Source: Ferrimonas sp. YFM
GTDB taxonomy: Bacteria > Pseudomonadota > Gammaproteobacteria > Enterobacterales > Shewanellaceae
Reading direction: 5' to 3'
Assembly: GCF_030296015.1 (NCBI RefSeq)
Contig: NZ_AP027368.1
Location: forward strand, 1,240,001-1,304,000
DNA: 64,000 bases
Part shown: one piece after another, positions 17,546-27,194 of the stretch
How positions within the stretch are numbered: the stretch's first letter is position 1
How the letters are laid out: each line of letters begins with the position of its first letter
Translations under genes and position numbers: made by a program
Notes under the pieces: model-generated
Seen by the model: only the letters and a program-made list of their open reading frames with translations
What the model was told of the DNA's origin: nothing
Database searches by the model: none

Positions 17546-19522
17546 ATGGAAAGACTCAATTTCTTCTGGAGTTTGCCACGCTATCAGAAACGCATATTGA
17601 GCTTAGTGATCGATTTTGCTCTAATTTGTTTTTCTTTTTACTTGTCTTTGTTAATTAGATTGGGTGAGATTGATGTAGCCATTAGTACGGAAGCAACCTA
17701 TACCTTAGGTGCCACTATTCTAATGACTCTTATTGCATTTGCTAAGTTGGGTTTGTACAGAGCAGTATTACGATATTTAACGTTTCATGCTTTAACTGTG
17801 ATTCTAGTAGGGGCAGGATTTTCTTCGCTATGTCTCTTCTTATCCTCTTACTTATTTGATGCACAATTACCTAGAACGTTACCTGTTATATACTTTACAT
17901 TCTTATCAATTTTGTGTGGTGCAACTCGGTTGACCGCTAGGTCATTAATCGTATCTTCAAATAAGAAGGGGTGCGAGAGTGTGCTTATTTACGGTGCTGG
18001 CACAACCGGAAGGCAACTTGCAATTGCGCTAAGGAACTCGGAAAGTTATCAAGTTAGGGGTTTTATTGATGACGATCCATATAAGAAAAAGTCAATAATT
18101 CAAGGTGTTACTGTATACTCCGGTCGGAATATCGAGTCCCTTGTTAAAAAAATGGGCATCAAGAAGATATTGCTAGCTATTCCTCAGTCATCACGTACTC
18201 AGCGAAAGTCAATAATAGATAGTTTGATCCATTTACCTCTTGAAGTGCTTACTGTGCCGAATTTTAAGGATATTGTAGAAGGCAATGCAAAAGTCGATGA
18301 GTTAAAGGACGTTCCTATTGAGGACTTACTCGGAAGAGAACCTGTAGATCCGAATAAAAAACTTATGGCAGCAAACATTCAGAACCAAGTCGTTATGGTG
18401 ACTGGAGCCGGGGGTTCTATTGGTTCGGAACTTTGTCGACAGATCGTAAGACAAAAACCGAAAAAGCTAATATTGTTTGAAGTTTCGGAATATGCTCTAT
18501 ATCAGATAGACAAAGAACTTGGGAAGTTAATTGTAGATGGCTCGTTAGACGTTTCCGTAATTCCGTTGCTGGGCTCTGTCCAAAGGATAAATCGTCTAGT
18601 AGCAACTATGAAGTCTTTTAAGGTAGATACAGTATATCATGCAGCTGCATACAAACACGTTCCATTAGTTGAATACAATGTAGTAGAAGGTATTAGGAAT
18701 AACGTGTTTGGTACATATTATTGTGCAAGGGCTGCTATTGAAGCTAAAGTAAGTTCTTTTGTACTAATTTCTACTGATAAAGCCGTACGACCAACCAACA
18801 TAATGGGAACATCCAAAAGGATGGCTGAACTGGCCTTACAGTCATTAGCGGATGGTGCTGTTGGACAACAAACTTGCTTTAGCATGGTTCGATTCGGAAA
18901 TGTTTTAGGTTCCTCAGGATCTGTTATCCCGCTTTTTAAGAAGCAAATAGCAGAAGGCAATACTGTTACGGTTACTCATCCTGAGATAATTCGTTATTTT
19001 ATGACCATACCCGAAGCCGCTCAGCTAGTTATACAAGCGGGCGCGATGGCAAAGGGGGGCGATGTGTTCGTTCTTGATATGGGAGAACCTGTAAAGATTT
19101 TAGATTTAGCTAAAAAGCTTATAAGGCTGTCTGGACTAGAAGTGAAAAGTCCGAGTAATGAAAGTGGAGATATCTCCATTGAGTTTACCGGCTTGAGGCC
19201 AGGGGAAAAACTCTTTGAGGAACTGTTGATTGGCGACGATGTTAAGAGTACCAGCCATGATCGAATAATGACAGCTAACGAAAAATTTATGAAACGCGCC
19301 GACTTTGAATCACTGCTTGAAGAACTCGACGATGCCTGTCATAACTTTGAGCATGAGAAGATAAGAAACTTGTTGTTACAGGCACCTACAGGCTTTAATC
19401 CTACAGATGGAATTGGTGATTTAGTATGGAATGAGTCACATGGTTTAGAGGAAAATTTGAAGTTAGAAAGTTCATTTTCAAAGTACTCAAGAGCAACCAG
19501 ATTTAAAGAAGTTTCAATTTGA
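17546..19522 (+). CDS. WbpM-like UDP-GlcNAc 4,6-dehydratase (membrane-anchored)
   Basis: About 658 residues. The N-terminal 150 form four membrane helices. A CoA-binding-like Rossmann segment (IYGAGTTGRQLAIAL) follows, then the catalytic SDR domain with VTGAGGSIGSELCRQI, YHAAAYKHVPLVE and STDKAVRPTNIMG. Full length matches WbpM/FlaA1-long proteins. It makes UDP-4-keto-6-deoxy-GlcNAc for the upstream reductase. The AGGAGG at 17532-17537 favours ATG 17546 (spacing 8) over the ATG at 17540. Confidence 0.92.
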   Translation: MERLNFFWSLPRYQKRILSLVIDFALICFSFYLSLLIRLGEIDVAISTEATYTLGATILMTLIAFAKLGLYRAVLRYLTFHALTVILVGAGFSSLCLFLSSYLFDAQLPRTLPVIYFTFLSILCGATRLTARSLIVSSNKKGCESVLIYGAGTTGRQLAIALRNSESYQVRGFIDDDPYKKKSIIQGVTVYSGRNIESLVKKMGIKKILLAIPQSSRTQRKSIIDSLIHLPLEVLTVPNFKDIVEGNAKVDELKDVPIEDLLGREPVDPNKKLMAANIQNQVVMVTGAGGSIGSELCRQIVRQKPKKLILFEVSEYALYQIDKELGKLIVDGSLDVSVIPLLGSVQRINRLVATMKSFKVDTVYHAAAYKHVPLVEYNVVEGIRNNVFGTYYCARAAIEAKVSSFVLISTDKAVRPTNIMGTSKRMAELALQSLADGAVGQQTCFSMVRFGNVLGSSGSVIPLFKKQIAEGNTVTVTHPEIIRYFMTIPEAAQLVIQAGAMAKGGDVFVLDMGEPVKILDLAKKLIRLSGLEVKSPSNESGDISIEFTGLRPGEKLFEELLIGDDVKSTSHDRIMTANEKFMKRADFESLLEELDDACHNFEHEKIRNLLLQAPTGFNPTDGIGDLVWNESHGLEENLKLESSFSKYSRATRFKEVSI

Positions 19523-19560
19523 AGAAGTTGTTTGTAAGACAGAAATTAAGGTTATCTTAG

Positions 19561-20559
19561 ATGCGAATATTAGTTACCGGCGCCGCCGGTTTCATCGGCT
19601 TCTACACCAGCAAACGTCTGCTGGCCATGGGCCACCAGGTGGTGGGGCTGGACAACCTCAACGACTACTACGACGTGGCCCTCAAGCGTGCCCGTCTGGA
19701 GCAGTTGCTGCCGGAGGAGAATTTCAGCTTCGTTGAGCTGGACCTGGCAGATCGGGAGGGGATGGCCCAGCTGTTTGCCAGCGACCAATTTGACCGGGTG
19801 GTGCACCTGGCCGCCCAGGCCGGGGTGCGCTACTCCATCGACAACCCCATGGCCTACCTGGATTCCAACCTGGCGGGGATGATGACCATTCTCGAGGGCT
19901 GTCGTCAGCAGAAGGTGCCGCACCTGGTGTATGCCTCCTCCTCCTCGGTGTACGGCATGAACAAGAAGGTGCCCTTCAGCGAGAGCGACGCGGTGGATCA
20001 TCCGGTGAGCCTGTACGCCGCCACCAAGAAATCCAATGAGCTGATGGCCCACACCTACAGCCACCTGTATGACCTGCCCACCACCGGGCTGAGGTTCTTC
20101 ACCGTTTACGGCCCCATGGGCCGTCCGGACATGGCCTACTTCAGCTTCACCCGCAAGATCCTCGCCGGTGAGCCCATCGACGTGTTCAACCACGGCAAGC
20201 TGTCCCGGGACTTCACCTACATCGACGACATCGTCGAGGGCGTGGTGCGGGTGATGGAGGCGATCCCCCAGCGGGACGACAACAACGACTGCGCCACTCC
20301 GGACCAGTCCAGCGCCCCCTACCAGCTGTTCAACATCGGCAACCATCAGCCGGTGGAGCTGCTCACCTTCATCCAGACCCTGGAGCAGGCTCTGGGGGTC
20401 AAGGCCAAGTTGAATATGAAGCCGATGCAACCCGGTGACGTCTACACCACCTTCGCCGACACCGACAACCTGCAGCAGGCGGTAGGCTTCAGCCCGGATA
20501 CCTCTCTGGCAGAGGGTCTGCAGCGGTTCGCTGATTGGTATAAGGTATTCTATTCTTAG
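19561..20559 (+). CDS. UDP-glucuronate 4-epimerase-like NAD-dependent epimerase
   Basis: A 332-residue SDR epimerase. VTGAAGFIGFYTSKRLL binds NAD, YDVALKRARLEQL is typical of the UDP-GlcA epimerases, SSSSVYG and YAATKKSNEL hold the catalytic residues, and GRPDMAYFSF is a strong marker of the group. It interconverts UDP-GlcA and UDP-GalA, with UDP-GlcA supplied by ugd 1.4 kb away. Its codon use is far richer in G/C at third positions than the upstream locus, so the boundary of the AT-rich cluster lies exactly before it. Confidence 0.88.
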   Translation: MRILVTGAAGFIGFYTSKRLLAMGHQVVGLDNLNDYYDVALKRARLEQLLPEENFSFVELDLADREGMAQLFASDQFDRVVHLAAQAGVRYSIDNPMAYLDSNLAGMMTILEGCRQQKVPHLVYASSSSVYGMNKKVPFSESDAVDHPVSLYAATKKSNELMAHTYSHLYDLPTTGLRFFTVYGPMGRPDMAYFSFTRKILAGEPIDVFNHGKLSRDFTYIDDIVEGVVRVMEAIPQRDDNNDCATPDQSSAPYQLFNIGNHQPVELLTFIQTLEQALGVKAKLNMKPMQPGDVYTTFADTDNLQQAVGFSPDTSLAEGLQRFADWYKVFYS

Positions 20560-20848
20560 GTTAACCTACTGGTATGAAATGGAATATGTTGTGGGGCTAT
20601 AGGCTTTTGGGGGATAGCTAAAAGCATGAAGCGTCCTAGATATAGGTGGCTAGTCATAAAAGTAAGTTATTCCTTTCGATTCTTCTAAAGCTAGCCGAGG
20701 TTTACGTTTGCCAAGCTGGGTGAACGAAGTTGTTAGCTTAAGGCGCGCAGAGTTGTCATCTATCTAAGCTAGCTTCAATTTCTAGTCCAACATAGACTGC
20801 AGCAATTGAACTATAGTGATTGATAGTAAAGGCAAAAGAGGCGTACTC
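20560..20848 (+). other. Spacer upstream of galE, no gene seen
   Basis: About 290 bp between two sugar-nucleotide genes with intermediate GC. I see no repeat element and no open frame of interest. It presumably holds the galE promoter. Confidence 0.35.
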
Positions 20849-21880
20849 ATGGAATCAGACTCTTCGATCGTTTTAGTTACCGGTGGATGTGGTTACATAG
20901 GTAGCCACACTCTGGTTGAGTTGCTTAACGCTGGCCATCAAGTCGTAGTGGTAGACAATTTGTCCAATGGCTCTGATGAGTCTCTGAGACGTGTTCAGCA
21001 GATCACTGGAAAATCGGTTGCCTTCTATAAGGCAGACTTGACTGAGCAGGGCGTTCTTGAGGCCATTTTTTCCTGCTACCCCATAGATGCTGTTATCCAC
21101 TTTGCCGGGTTAAAGGCGGTTGGAGAGTCGGTGAGCCAGCCACTGCGTTACTATCAGAACAATCTGGTTAGTACGATTGCGCTTTGCGAAGTTATGGCCA
21201 AGGCTAACGTGTTCAATTTGGTCTTTTCGTCATCTGCAACGGTGTATGGCGATCCAAAGAATCTGCCTATTCGGGAGGACTTCTCTGTAGGCGAGACCAC
21301 CAATCCGTATGGTACTAGCAAGCACATGATTGAGAGGATGCTGCAGGATCTTCATAAGTCGGACTCTCGCTGGAACATAGCAATGCTGCGGTACTTCAAC
21401 CCAGTCGGTGCCCATGAAAGTGGGCTTATCGGAGAAGACCCTACCGACATTCCTAACAACCTGATGCCCTACATTAGCCAGGTTGCTGTGGGTAAAAGGG
21501 AGGTGTTGTCAGTCTTCGGTAGCGACTACGATACGGTTGATGGTACCGGAGTACGTGACTACATTCACGTCGTTGATCTCGCTTTAGGGCACCTGCTTTC
21601 TCTAAATAGACTAAGAAGCAATCCTGGGTTAGAGGTGTATAATCTCGGTACAGGGGAAGGGCACTCAGTTCTGCAGGTAGTTAGAGCGTTTGAAGACGCA
21701 AGTCAGCAACGAATTCCATACCAGTTGGTTGAAAGAAGACCCGGTGACATAGCTGCGTGTTACGCCGACCCCTCGAAAGCTGAGCGCGAGTTGGGTTGGA
21801 AGGCAACCCGCGATATTCGCCAGATGGCCCAGGATACGTGGCGTTGGCAAAGACTCAACCCCGAGGGCTACCCCAAGTAA
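20849..21880 (+). CDS. galE: UDP-glucose 4-epimerase
   Basis: About 343 residues from ATG 20849. A GTG at 20816 would add 11 residues of unlikely leader. [17 protein letters not shown] is the NAD loop, [10 protein letters not shown] and [11 protein letters not shown] the catalytic Ser/Tyr/Lys, and [12 protein letters not shown] and [14 protein letters not shown] are GalE hallmarks. It interconverts UDP-Glc and UDP-Gal. It stands in a galE-ugd-galU series of separately terminated genes supplying precursors for the polysaccharide. Confidence 0.95.
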   Translation: MESDSSIVLVTGGCGYIGSHTLVELLNAGHQVVVVDNLSNGSDESLRRVQQITGKSVAFYKADLTEQGVLEAIFSCYPIDAVIHFAGLKAVGESVSQPLRYYQNNLVSTIALCEVMAKANVFNLVFSSSATVYGDPKNLPIREDFSVGETTNPYGTSKHMIERMLQDLHKSDSRWNIAMLRYFNPVGAHESGLIGEDPTDIPNNLMPYISQVAVGKREVLSVFGSDYDTVDGTGVRDYIHVVDLALGHLLSLNRLRSNPGLEVYNLGTGEGHSVLQVVRAFEDASQQRIPYQLVERRPGDIAACYADPSKAERELGWKATRDIRQMAQDTWRWQRLNPEGYPK

Positions 21881-21916
21881 AAGCAGCCGAAAGTTGAACT
21901 TTATCCCATTTTTTTG

Positions 21917-21950
21917 AGCCGGTCAGATCTACCATGACCGGCTTATTATT
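21917..21950 (+). terminator. Terminator after galE
   Basis: A perfect 9-bp stem AGCCGGTCA/TGACCGGCT with a 9-base loop (21917-21943), T-rich on both sides, so it may work in both directions. Confidence 0.65.
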
Positions 21951-22001
21951 TGATTCGATAACGTTTTTATATTTTAGATTTATCGTACTGGAAGAACGTA
22001 G

Positions 22002-23168
22002 ATGAAGATTGCCATTGCCGGAACCGGCTATGTTGGTTTGTCCAACGCAGTGCTGTTAGCTCAGCACAACGAAGTGGTTGCACTGGACATCGTGCCGGAG
22101 AAGGTTGCTCTGCTGAATGAGCGCCAGTCGCCCATTGTGGATGCTGAAATTGAAGACTACCTGGCTCATCGGGAACTCAATTTTCGGGCTACGCTCGATA
22201 AAGAGGACGCATACCGTGAAGCGAAATTCGTAGTGATTGCCACGCCGACGGACTATGACCCTCAAACAAACTACTTCAATACTAAGTCCGTAGAAGCAGT
22301 CATCCAGGATGTAATAGCCATCAACCCTAAAGCGGTCATGGTGATTAAGTCCACAGTACCAGTCGGGTACACCCAAAGTGTAAAGGAGAAGTTCGGCTGC
22401 GAGAACATCATCTTCTCACCTGAATTCCTACGTGAGGGTAAGGCGCTTTTTGACAACCTTCACCCATCTCGTGTCATTGTTGGTGAGCGCACAGAGCGAG
22501 CAAAAGTGTTTGCAGACCTTTTGGTTGAGGGTGCAGAGAAGCAGGATATCCCAGTTCTGTTCACCGACTCGACCGAGGCAGAAGCGGTAAAGTTGTTCTC
22601 CAACACCTACTTAGCGCTTCGAGTTGCTTACTTCAATGAATTGGACAGCTATGCAGAAACACATGGCTTGAATACTCGCCAGATCATTGAGGGAGTAGGC
22701 CTCGATCCTCGCATCGGTAGCCACTACAACAACCCTAGCTTCGGTTACGGCGGCTACTGCTTGCCCAAAGACACCAAGCAACTGCGTGCTAACTATGAAG
22801 AGGTGCCCAATAACATCATCTCTGCGATCGTTGACGCAAACCGCACCCGTAAGGATTTTGTGGCAGACGCCATCATTGCCAAGCAGCCTAAGGTGGTTGG
22901 TGTCCATCGTCTGATCATGAAGGCAGGCTCAGATAACTTCCGAGCGTCTTCCATTCAAGGCGTCATGAAGCGAATTAAGGCCAAAGGCATTGAAGTGGTA
23001 GTCTATGAACCTGTACTCAAAGAGGAGCACTTCTTTCACTCCCGCGTGATCGCCGATCTGGAAGAGTTCAAGAAGGTCTCTGACGTGATTGTGGCCAACC
23101 GCTTGACCGATGACATCAGGGATGTTGCTGATAAGGTCTACACTCGCGACTTGTTCGGTAGCGATTAG
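22002..23168 (+). CDS. ugd: UDP-glucose 6-dehydrogenase
   Basis: A 388-residue enzyme that oxidises UDP-glucose to UDP-glucuronate. [19 protein letters not shown] binds [11 protein letters not shown] and [12 protein letters not shown] are conserved, and the catalytic cysteine is in [15 protein letters not shown]. Length matches the short bacterial form. UDP-GlcA is the substrate of the epimerase at 19561. It has its own flanking terminators and looks monocistronic. Confidence 0.96.
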   Translation: MKIAIAGTGYVGLSNAVLLAQHNEVVALDIVPEKVALLNERQSPIVDAEIEDYLAHRELNFRATLDKEDAYREAKFVVIATPTDYDPQTNYFNTKSVEAVIQDVIAINPKAVMVIKSTVPVGYTQSVKEKFGCENIIFSPEFLREGKALFDNLHPSRVIVGERTERAKVFADLLVEGAEKQDIPVLFTDSTEAEAVKLFSNTYLALRVAYFNELDSYAETHGLNTRQIIEGVGLDPRIGSHYNNPSFGYGGYCLPKDTKQLRANYEEVPNNIISAIVDANRTRKDFVADAIIAKQPKVVGVHRLIMKAGSDNFRASSIQGVMKRIKAKGIEVVVYEPVLKEEHFFHSRVIADLEEFKKVSDVIVANRLTDDIRDVADKVYTRDLFGSD

Positions 23169-23189
23169 TAGAAACTGCTGAATCTTTTC

Positions 23190-23222
23190 TAAGCCGGTTC
23201 AAGGATGGACCGGTTTGTTGCT
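23190..23222 (+). terminator. Probable terminator after ugd
   Basis: An imperfect inverted repeat AAGCCGGT...ACCGGTTT (about 23191-23215) ending in TTTGTTG. Confidence 0.45.
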
Positions 23223-23359
23223 GTCTAGCTTCTTTGTCTTGAGCTTGCAAAACATTTCTTTCACGCTGAGTTCGTCAGACTGCCTAAGTCAAATATGAAT
23301 GCCTGGTCGAGTCAGTAGTACTCCTTTATGGTTTAACAAATCCACTTCGAGTGAACCAG

Positions 23360-24247
23360 ATGATTTCTAAAGTAGTGATTCCTGTCGCGGGGTTGGGAAC
23401 CCGCATGTTGCCTGCCACAAAGGCCATCCCTAAAGAGATGCTCCCTTTGGTGGATAAGCCATTGATTCAGTACATCGTCAATGAATGTGCAGCTGCAGGC
23501 TTTAAAGAGATTGTGTTGGTGACTCATGCATCCAAAAATGCCATCGAGAACCATTTTGATACCTCTTTTGAGCTTGAGGCAACCTTAGAAAAGCGGGTAA
23601 AGCGCCAGCTTCTGGACGAGGTGCAGTCTATTTGTCCGAAAGGCGTCACCATCATGCATGTGCGTCAGGGCGAGGCTAAGGGGCTGGGGCATGCCATTCA
23701 GTGTGCTCAGCCGTTGGTTGGCGACAACCCCTTCGCCGTGGTGCTGCCAGACGTGATTCTGGATGAGTACACAGCTGACCAGAAATCTGAAAACCTGGCT
23801 GCGATGAAGCAACGTTTCATTGAGACTCGCAGCAGCCAGATTATGGTTGAAGCCGTACCTCGAGAAGATGTCTCTAAGTATGGTATTGCAGATTGCGATG
23901 CTTCTGGCCTTCGTCCAGGTGAAAGCGTTGAGATGAAGGGGGTCGTTGAGAAGCCTGATGCTGAAGAGGCACCATCCAACATGGCAGTAGTAGGCCGTTA
24001 TGTGCTTTCCGGTGCTATCTGGCCTCTGTTGGAGAAGACTCCCCCTGGAGCCGGTGGTGAGATTCAACTGACCGATGCCATCGCTATGCTGATGGAATCG
24101 GAAACCGTTGAAGCGTTCCAGATGTCCGGTGAGTCCCATGACTGTGGTGACAAGTTGGGTTATATGAAAGCCAATATTGATTATGCTCTGCGACATTCCG
24201 GTCTTGGTGATGAGTTTAGAGAGTATCTGAAGTCTTTGGACTTGTGA
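23360..24247 (+). CDS. galU: UTP-glucose-1-phosphate uridylyltransferase
   Basis: About 295 residues. [38 protein letters not shown] is split across the signature start region, followed by [26 protein letters not shown] and [13 protein letters not shown]. It makes UDP-glucose, the common precursor for galE and ugd beside it. I choose ATG 23360. A GTG at 23351 is possible and adds only three residues. A strong terminator follows. Confidence 0.96.
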   Translation: MISKVVIPVAGLGTRMLPATKAIPKEMLPLVDKPLIQYIVNECAAAGFKEIVLVTHASKNAIENHFDTSFELEATLEKRVKRQLLDEVQSICPKGVTIMHVRQGEAKGLGHAIQCAQPLVGDNPFAVVLPDVILDEYTADQKSENLAAMKQRFIETRSSQIMVEAVPREDVSKYGIADCDASGLRPGESVEMKGVVEKPDAEEAPSNMAVVGRYVLSGAIWPLLEKTPPGAGGEIQLTDAIAMLMESETVEAFQMSGESHDCGDKLGYMKANIDYALRHSGLGDEFREYLKSLDL

Positions 24248-24265
24248 TTCTGTTTCGCTGAGTTG

Positions 24266-24294
24266 AAAAAGCGCTGCTTTGCAGCGCTTTTTTT
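24266..24294 (+). terminator. Strong terminator after galU
   Basis: A 7-bp GC stem GCGCTGC/GCAGCGC, extended by A/T pairs, with a TTT loop and a T7 tail. Confidence 0.9.
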
Positions 24295-24375
24295 GGTTTT
24301 GGGGTTTGATACTTGTTGGTGCATCTAAAGAGCCTTGAAACTAACTGGAGTCTGGTCGACTGTCCTTGATGTGGG

Positions 24376-24526
24376 AAAGCCACTGGATCCCGGCCTGCGC
24401 CGGGAAGACGATTGTGCGGGTGGGAGGAAGGAGCCTCGTTGCCGGCCTCTGTACGGTCAGTCAGTGTCGAGTTCAAAGCCGCTAGGTTCTTGCCTGTATC
24501 GGGAAGGCGATCTTGCGCGGAGTTTG
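24376..24526 (+). repeat. Palindromic dispersed repeat, one full 99-bp unit plus a degenerate unit
   Basis: AAAGCCACTGGATCCCGG starts at 24376 and the next AAAGCC starts 99 bp later at 24475, followed by a decayed second head. This is the first copy in the window of the family described for the arrays at 26743, 28316, 30254 and 36240. Confidence 0.75.
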
Positions 24527-24579
24527 AATATAGCACTGCGCATAGGACGGTAAGACAGTAAGGTTGAAGATGTGTTTTG

Positions 24580-24613
24580 AGGGCCAGGTACTAGATAGTT
24601 CCTGGCCCTTTTT
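24580..24613 (+). terminator. Plus-strand terminator facing wzi
   Basis: A 9-bp perfect stem AGGGCCAGG/CCTGGCCCT followed by TTTTT on the + strand. It ends just before the wzi stop and would block + strand reading into antisense wzi. Confidence 0.7.
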
Positions 24614-24616
24614 GCG

Positions 24617-26086
24617 TTAGAAGCGGTAGCGCCAGTCGGCCCAAACACTGCCGTCAGTTTTTGAGTCGATATCGTCTTCGAAGCTGGAGTGGTGGATCTC
24701 TGCGCCAACTTCTAGGCGGCCCTTAAACAACGGCATGATGTAGCTGAAGTCTATCTGCTTCATTACTTCTGCACGCTCAGCTGCAGTATTGCCACCTGGG
24801 TAGGCCCTATTACTATTGTCGTGGTTCAAGTCCAAGTAACGAATGTTGGCTTTCCACTGATGGCCATTGGATGCAAAGCCTATATTGCCTAGAGCATAAG
24901 TATAGGCGTCGTTGTCGTAGGTACTCCCGATACTACGTTGGTTATAGCGGTATCCAGAACGATAAATGTGATGTTCGTAAGTGCAATTGAATTGTCCATT
25001 ACACCAGGCTGCAGTGTCAGAATACTCTAGAAAGGTGCGAACCTGTTGTTCTCCAACTTGATAGCTTATGTCTGCGCCGTAGACATAGCTTTTGGCTTGG
25101 AAAGGGGGAAACTTATCTAGGCCGAAGGAGTCCTCGCCCATGGTTTCCCAATAGACGCCATATGGAATGTCATTGATAGAGCCGCCCCATCGAATGTCGA
25201 TAGAAGCTACTTGGTTGCCGGGTTGCTGCTCTGGGCCACCGGTATTGTCGTCCCCGAGAAGCATATCTTTCCATGTACTGAGGTTGCACGGTCTTCCTTC
25301 GCCACAGAGCTGTGCCGCACGAGACACGCCAATTTCCAATTGGGGAAGCGGCTTGGCGGTTGCACGAAAGGTCCACAGCAGGGCATCTTCCACATGGCGC
25401 TCATCATCCATCAGGCTAATGCCGGTGGTTAACGTCCAAGGGCCAATCCAGGAGAGCCATTTGGTCTCAAATGCATCGGCGCGGTTGCGGCTGAGTGAAA
25501 TAGTGGGCATGGGGCGGGCATTGCTGCTCATCAGCAGGGCGGAGTCCCAGCCGGGGCCCCACCATTTCTCCTGCATATCGGCGCTGAATACCCAGTTACC
25601 TAGCACCATGGCCATGTAGGAGCCATCAAAACGTGCCTTGTCGCCGTCTATAGGGTCATGGGCATAGGTGGCAGACAACTGGCCGGCAAAACGGCTGCCT
25701 TGGTAGGCAACAGTAACGTTGGCTTCACCTTGCTCACGCAGTGGTGAACCAAAGTGCTGGAAGCGCGCTTCTTCTGAAGCGCCGCCGATGCCAAGTTCGA
25801 CAGAGGCACCGGTTTTGGTGTCCATGTAGGCGCGGTGCTGTACCCGGGTAAAGGCGGGACGGGCCGACGGTGAAAGATCTCGCAGTGAAGTATTTTCCAG
25901 GTCGGTCAGAATGCTTGCCCACATTAGTGGGAAGGTGTTGACCGGAACCTTGATAACGCCCTCATCTGCCAAGCGTTGTATGTCTGCTCTAAGGTGCAGA
26001 TCATTGGGGGATACCCAGGGGGCACTCATGGCTTGAGAGGAGCCAAGGGCGAGTAGCAGGGGAAGAAGGCGTAGCGGTCTGGTCAT
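24617..26086 (-). CDS. wzi: Outer-membrane capsule assembly protein Wzi
   Basis: About 489 residues from the start at 26086, which puts a clean signal peptide (MTRPLRLLPLLLALGSSQAMSA) at the N-terminus. The upstream in-frame start would add nine polar residues. The mature part is a beta-barrel-like sequence: alternating aromatic strands, GNWVFSADMQEKWWGPGWDSALLMS and a terminal WADWRYRF ending in Phe. Wzi proteins anchor capsule at the cell surface. It is convergent with galU and near the polysaccharide cluster, supporting an export role for that polymer. Confidence 0.92.
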   Translation of the reverse strand: MTRPLRLLPLLLALGSSQAMSAPWVSPNDLHLRADIQRLADEGVIKVPVNTFPLMWASILTDLENTSLRDLSPSARPAFTRVQHRAYMDTKTGASVELGIGGASEEARFQHFGSPLREQGEANVTVAYQGSRFAGQLSATYAHDPIDGDKARFDGSYMAMVLGNWVFSADMQEKWWGPGWDSALLMSSNARPMPTISLSRNRADAFETKWLSWIGPWTLTTGISLMDDERHVEDALLWTFRATAKPLPQLEIGVSRAAQLCGEGRPCNLSTWKDMLLGDDNTGGPEQQPGNQVASIDIRWGGSINDIPYGVYWETMGEDSFGLDKFPPFQAKSYVYGADISYQVGEQQVRTFLEYSDTAAWCNGQFNCTYEHHIYRSGYRYNQRSIGSTYDNDAYTYALGNIGFASNGHQWKANIRYLDLNHDNSNRAYPGGNTAAERAEVMKQIDFSYIMPLFKGRLEVGAEIHHSSFEDDIDSKTDGSVWADWRYRF

Positions 26087-26372
26087 CTGTCGAACTCTGG
26101 TACAACAACTCAAAGGGGCGATTATATACAGTGGTGGCCGATTATCCTACGGAAATTGCTGTGAACTTTGTGTAACCGTTTGAAAGCAAAGGGGCGGGAC
26201 AGCATGGGCAATATTGGTTCATCGGCGTGGGATGAGCCATTGGTTTCCGTTGTGGTGATGACAGTTGGGCTCTGCGTGTAAATATCAAGTGAATCAATCT
26301 GTTTGCGCATTGAACTAACAGTAACCATTTGTTAACTTGAAAGCCCCGCTTATGAGTCAAGGATGGCGAAGA

Positions 26373-26618
26373 ATGAGGTACAAGGCACTGATTCCGGTTG
26401 TTCTGGCATTGTTGGTGCTGGGCTGGATTCAGGTTCAGCAACCCAGTGAGAGCAAAGCGGTGCAGACCAACAGTTATGAAGGCAGCCGTTTAAGTGCCGC
26501 AGAGCATGACAAGGCCCTCAAGGCGTTTCCCTTTCGTGCGGAAGTGACTGCGACTGAAGCATCGGCTGAAGAGAGCGGTCCTGCCCCAGAGGGCGAGAGC
26601 GCTCCAACCAAATTATAA
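26373..26618 (+). CDS. Small membrane-anchored protein of unknown function
   Basis: An 81-residue protein. A basic start (MRYK) precedes one hydrophobic helix (ALIPVVLALLVLGWI), then a polar, Glu/Ala/Pro-rich tail that probably lies in the periplasm. AAGGA about 9 bases upstream favours ATG 26373. Upstream in-frame starts at 26337 and 26352 exist. A terminator follows directly, which supports a real single-gene transcript. It is divergent from wzi with 286 bp between them. I do not recognise the family. Confidence 0.6.
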   Translation: MRYKALIPVVLALLVLGWIQVQQPSESKAVQTNSYEGSRLSAAEHDKALKAFPFRAEVTATEASAEESGPAPEGESAPTKL

Positions 26619-26651
26619 AGTACTGCTTTCCAATGAGTGGATGCAGTAAAG

Positions 26652-26676
26652 AGCCCCGGCATAGCCCGGGGCTTTT
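26652..26676 (+). terminator. Terminator after the small membrane protein
   Basis: An 8-bp stem AGCCCCGG/CCGGGGCT followed by TTTT. Confidence 0.8.
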
Positions 26677-26742
26677 GCGTTTTTGGGGTTTGTTCGAGAG
26701 GTGCATGTTCTGTTTCGTTGCAAGTCCTAATCGGCTCTTTCA

Positions 26743-26946
26743 AAAGACACTGGATCCCGGCGTTCGCCGGGATGACATTGTGCGTGTGGTGAGTGAGTCT
26801 CTTCGTTGTTGGCGTCGGTGCAGTTGGTGAGTGTCGTTTCAAAGACACTGGGCCCTGACGTGCGTCAGGGGGACGATTGTGCGTGTGGGTAGGGGCGTAC
26901 TTCGTTGCTGACCCCTGTGCGGTTGGTCTGTGTCGAATTCAAAGAC
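26743..26946 (+). repeat. Tandem 98-100 bp palindromic repeat array, left part
   Basis: Unit heads AAAGACACTGG begin at 26743, 26841 and 26941 (periods 98 and 100). The first head has the CCCGGCG-TT-CGCCGGG palindrome, the second the CCCTGACG-TG-CGTCAGGG variant. The third unit is cut by an IS1111-type insertion and resumes at 28316. Confidence 0.85.
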
Positions 26947-27194
26947 GTATATGGACGCCCCTGCAGTTGCAAGACATTGATGAGATCGGTTTGCGGACGT
27001 ATATCCGGCGTCTGTATTACCTTCGAGAGGTAGCGCCACAATGTGGTCCGAACCTGACCACCTTCACGCTGGAACGACATTCTCTGTCGGTCTTATGTCA
27101 GGCTCTTGCCAGGCCGGATAACCGTTTTTCATCAAGTTATGCAAACTCAGGTTGCTTGGTACCCTCTATTCCCCTCTTAAAGTGGAGGAAGTGG
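26947..27194 (-). ncRNA. Predicted seekRNA/bridge RNA of element A, copy 1
   Basis: This is the non-coding segment between the transposase stop and the right end, where IS1111-group elements encode their guide RNA. It mirrors 44726-44973. The donor-matching ATATACG lies at 26998-27004 on the complementary strand. See the finding on element A for guide assignments. Confidence 0.55.

Noticed and set aside
19570-20430. 286-codon open frame on the - strand
   Set aside because: Antisense shadow of the UDP-glucuronate epimerase gene.
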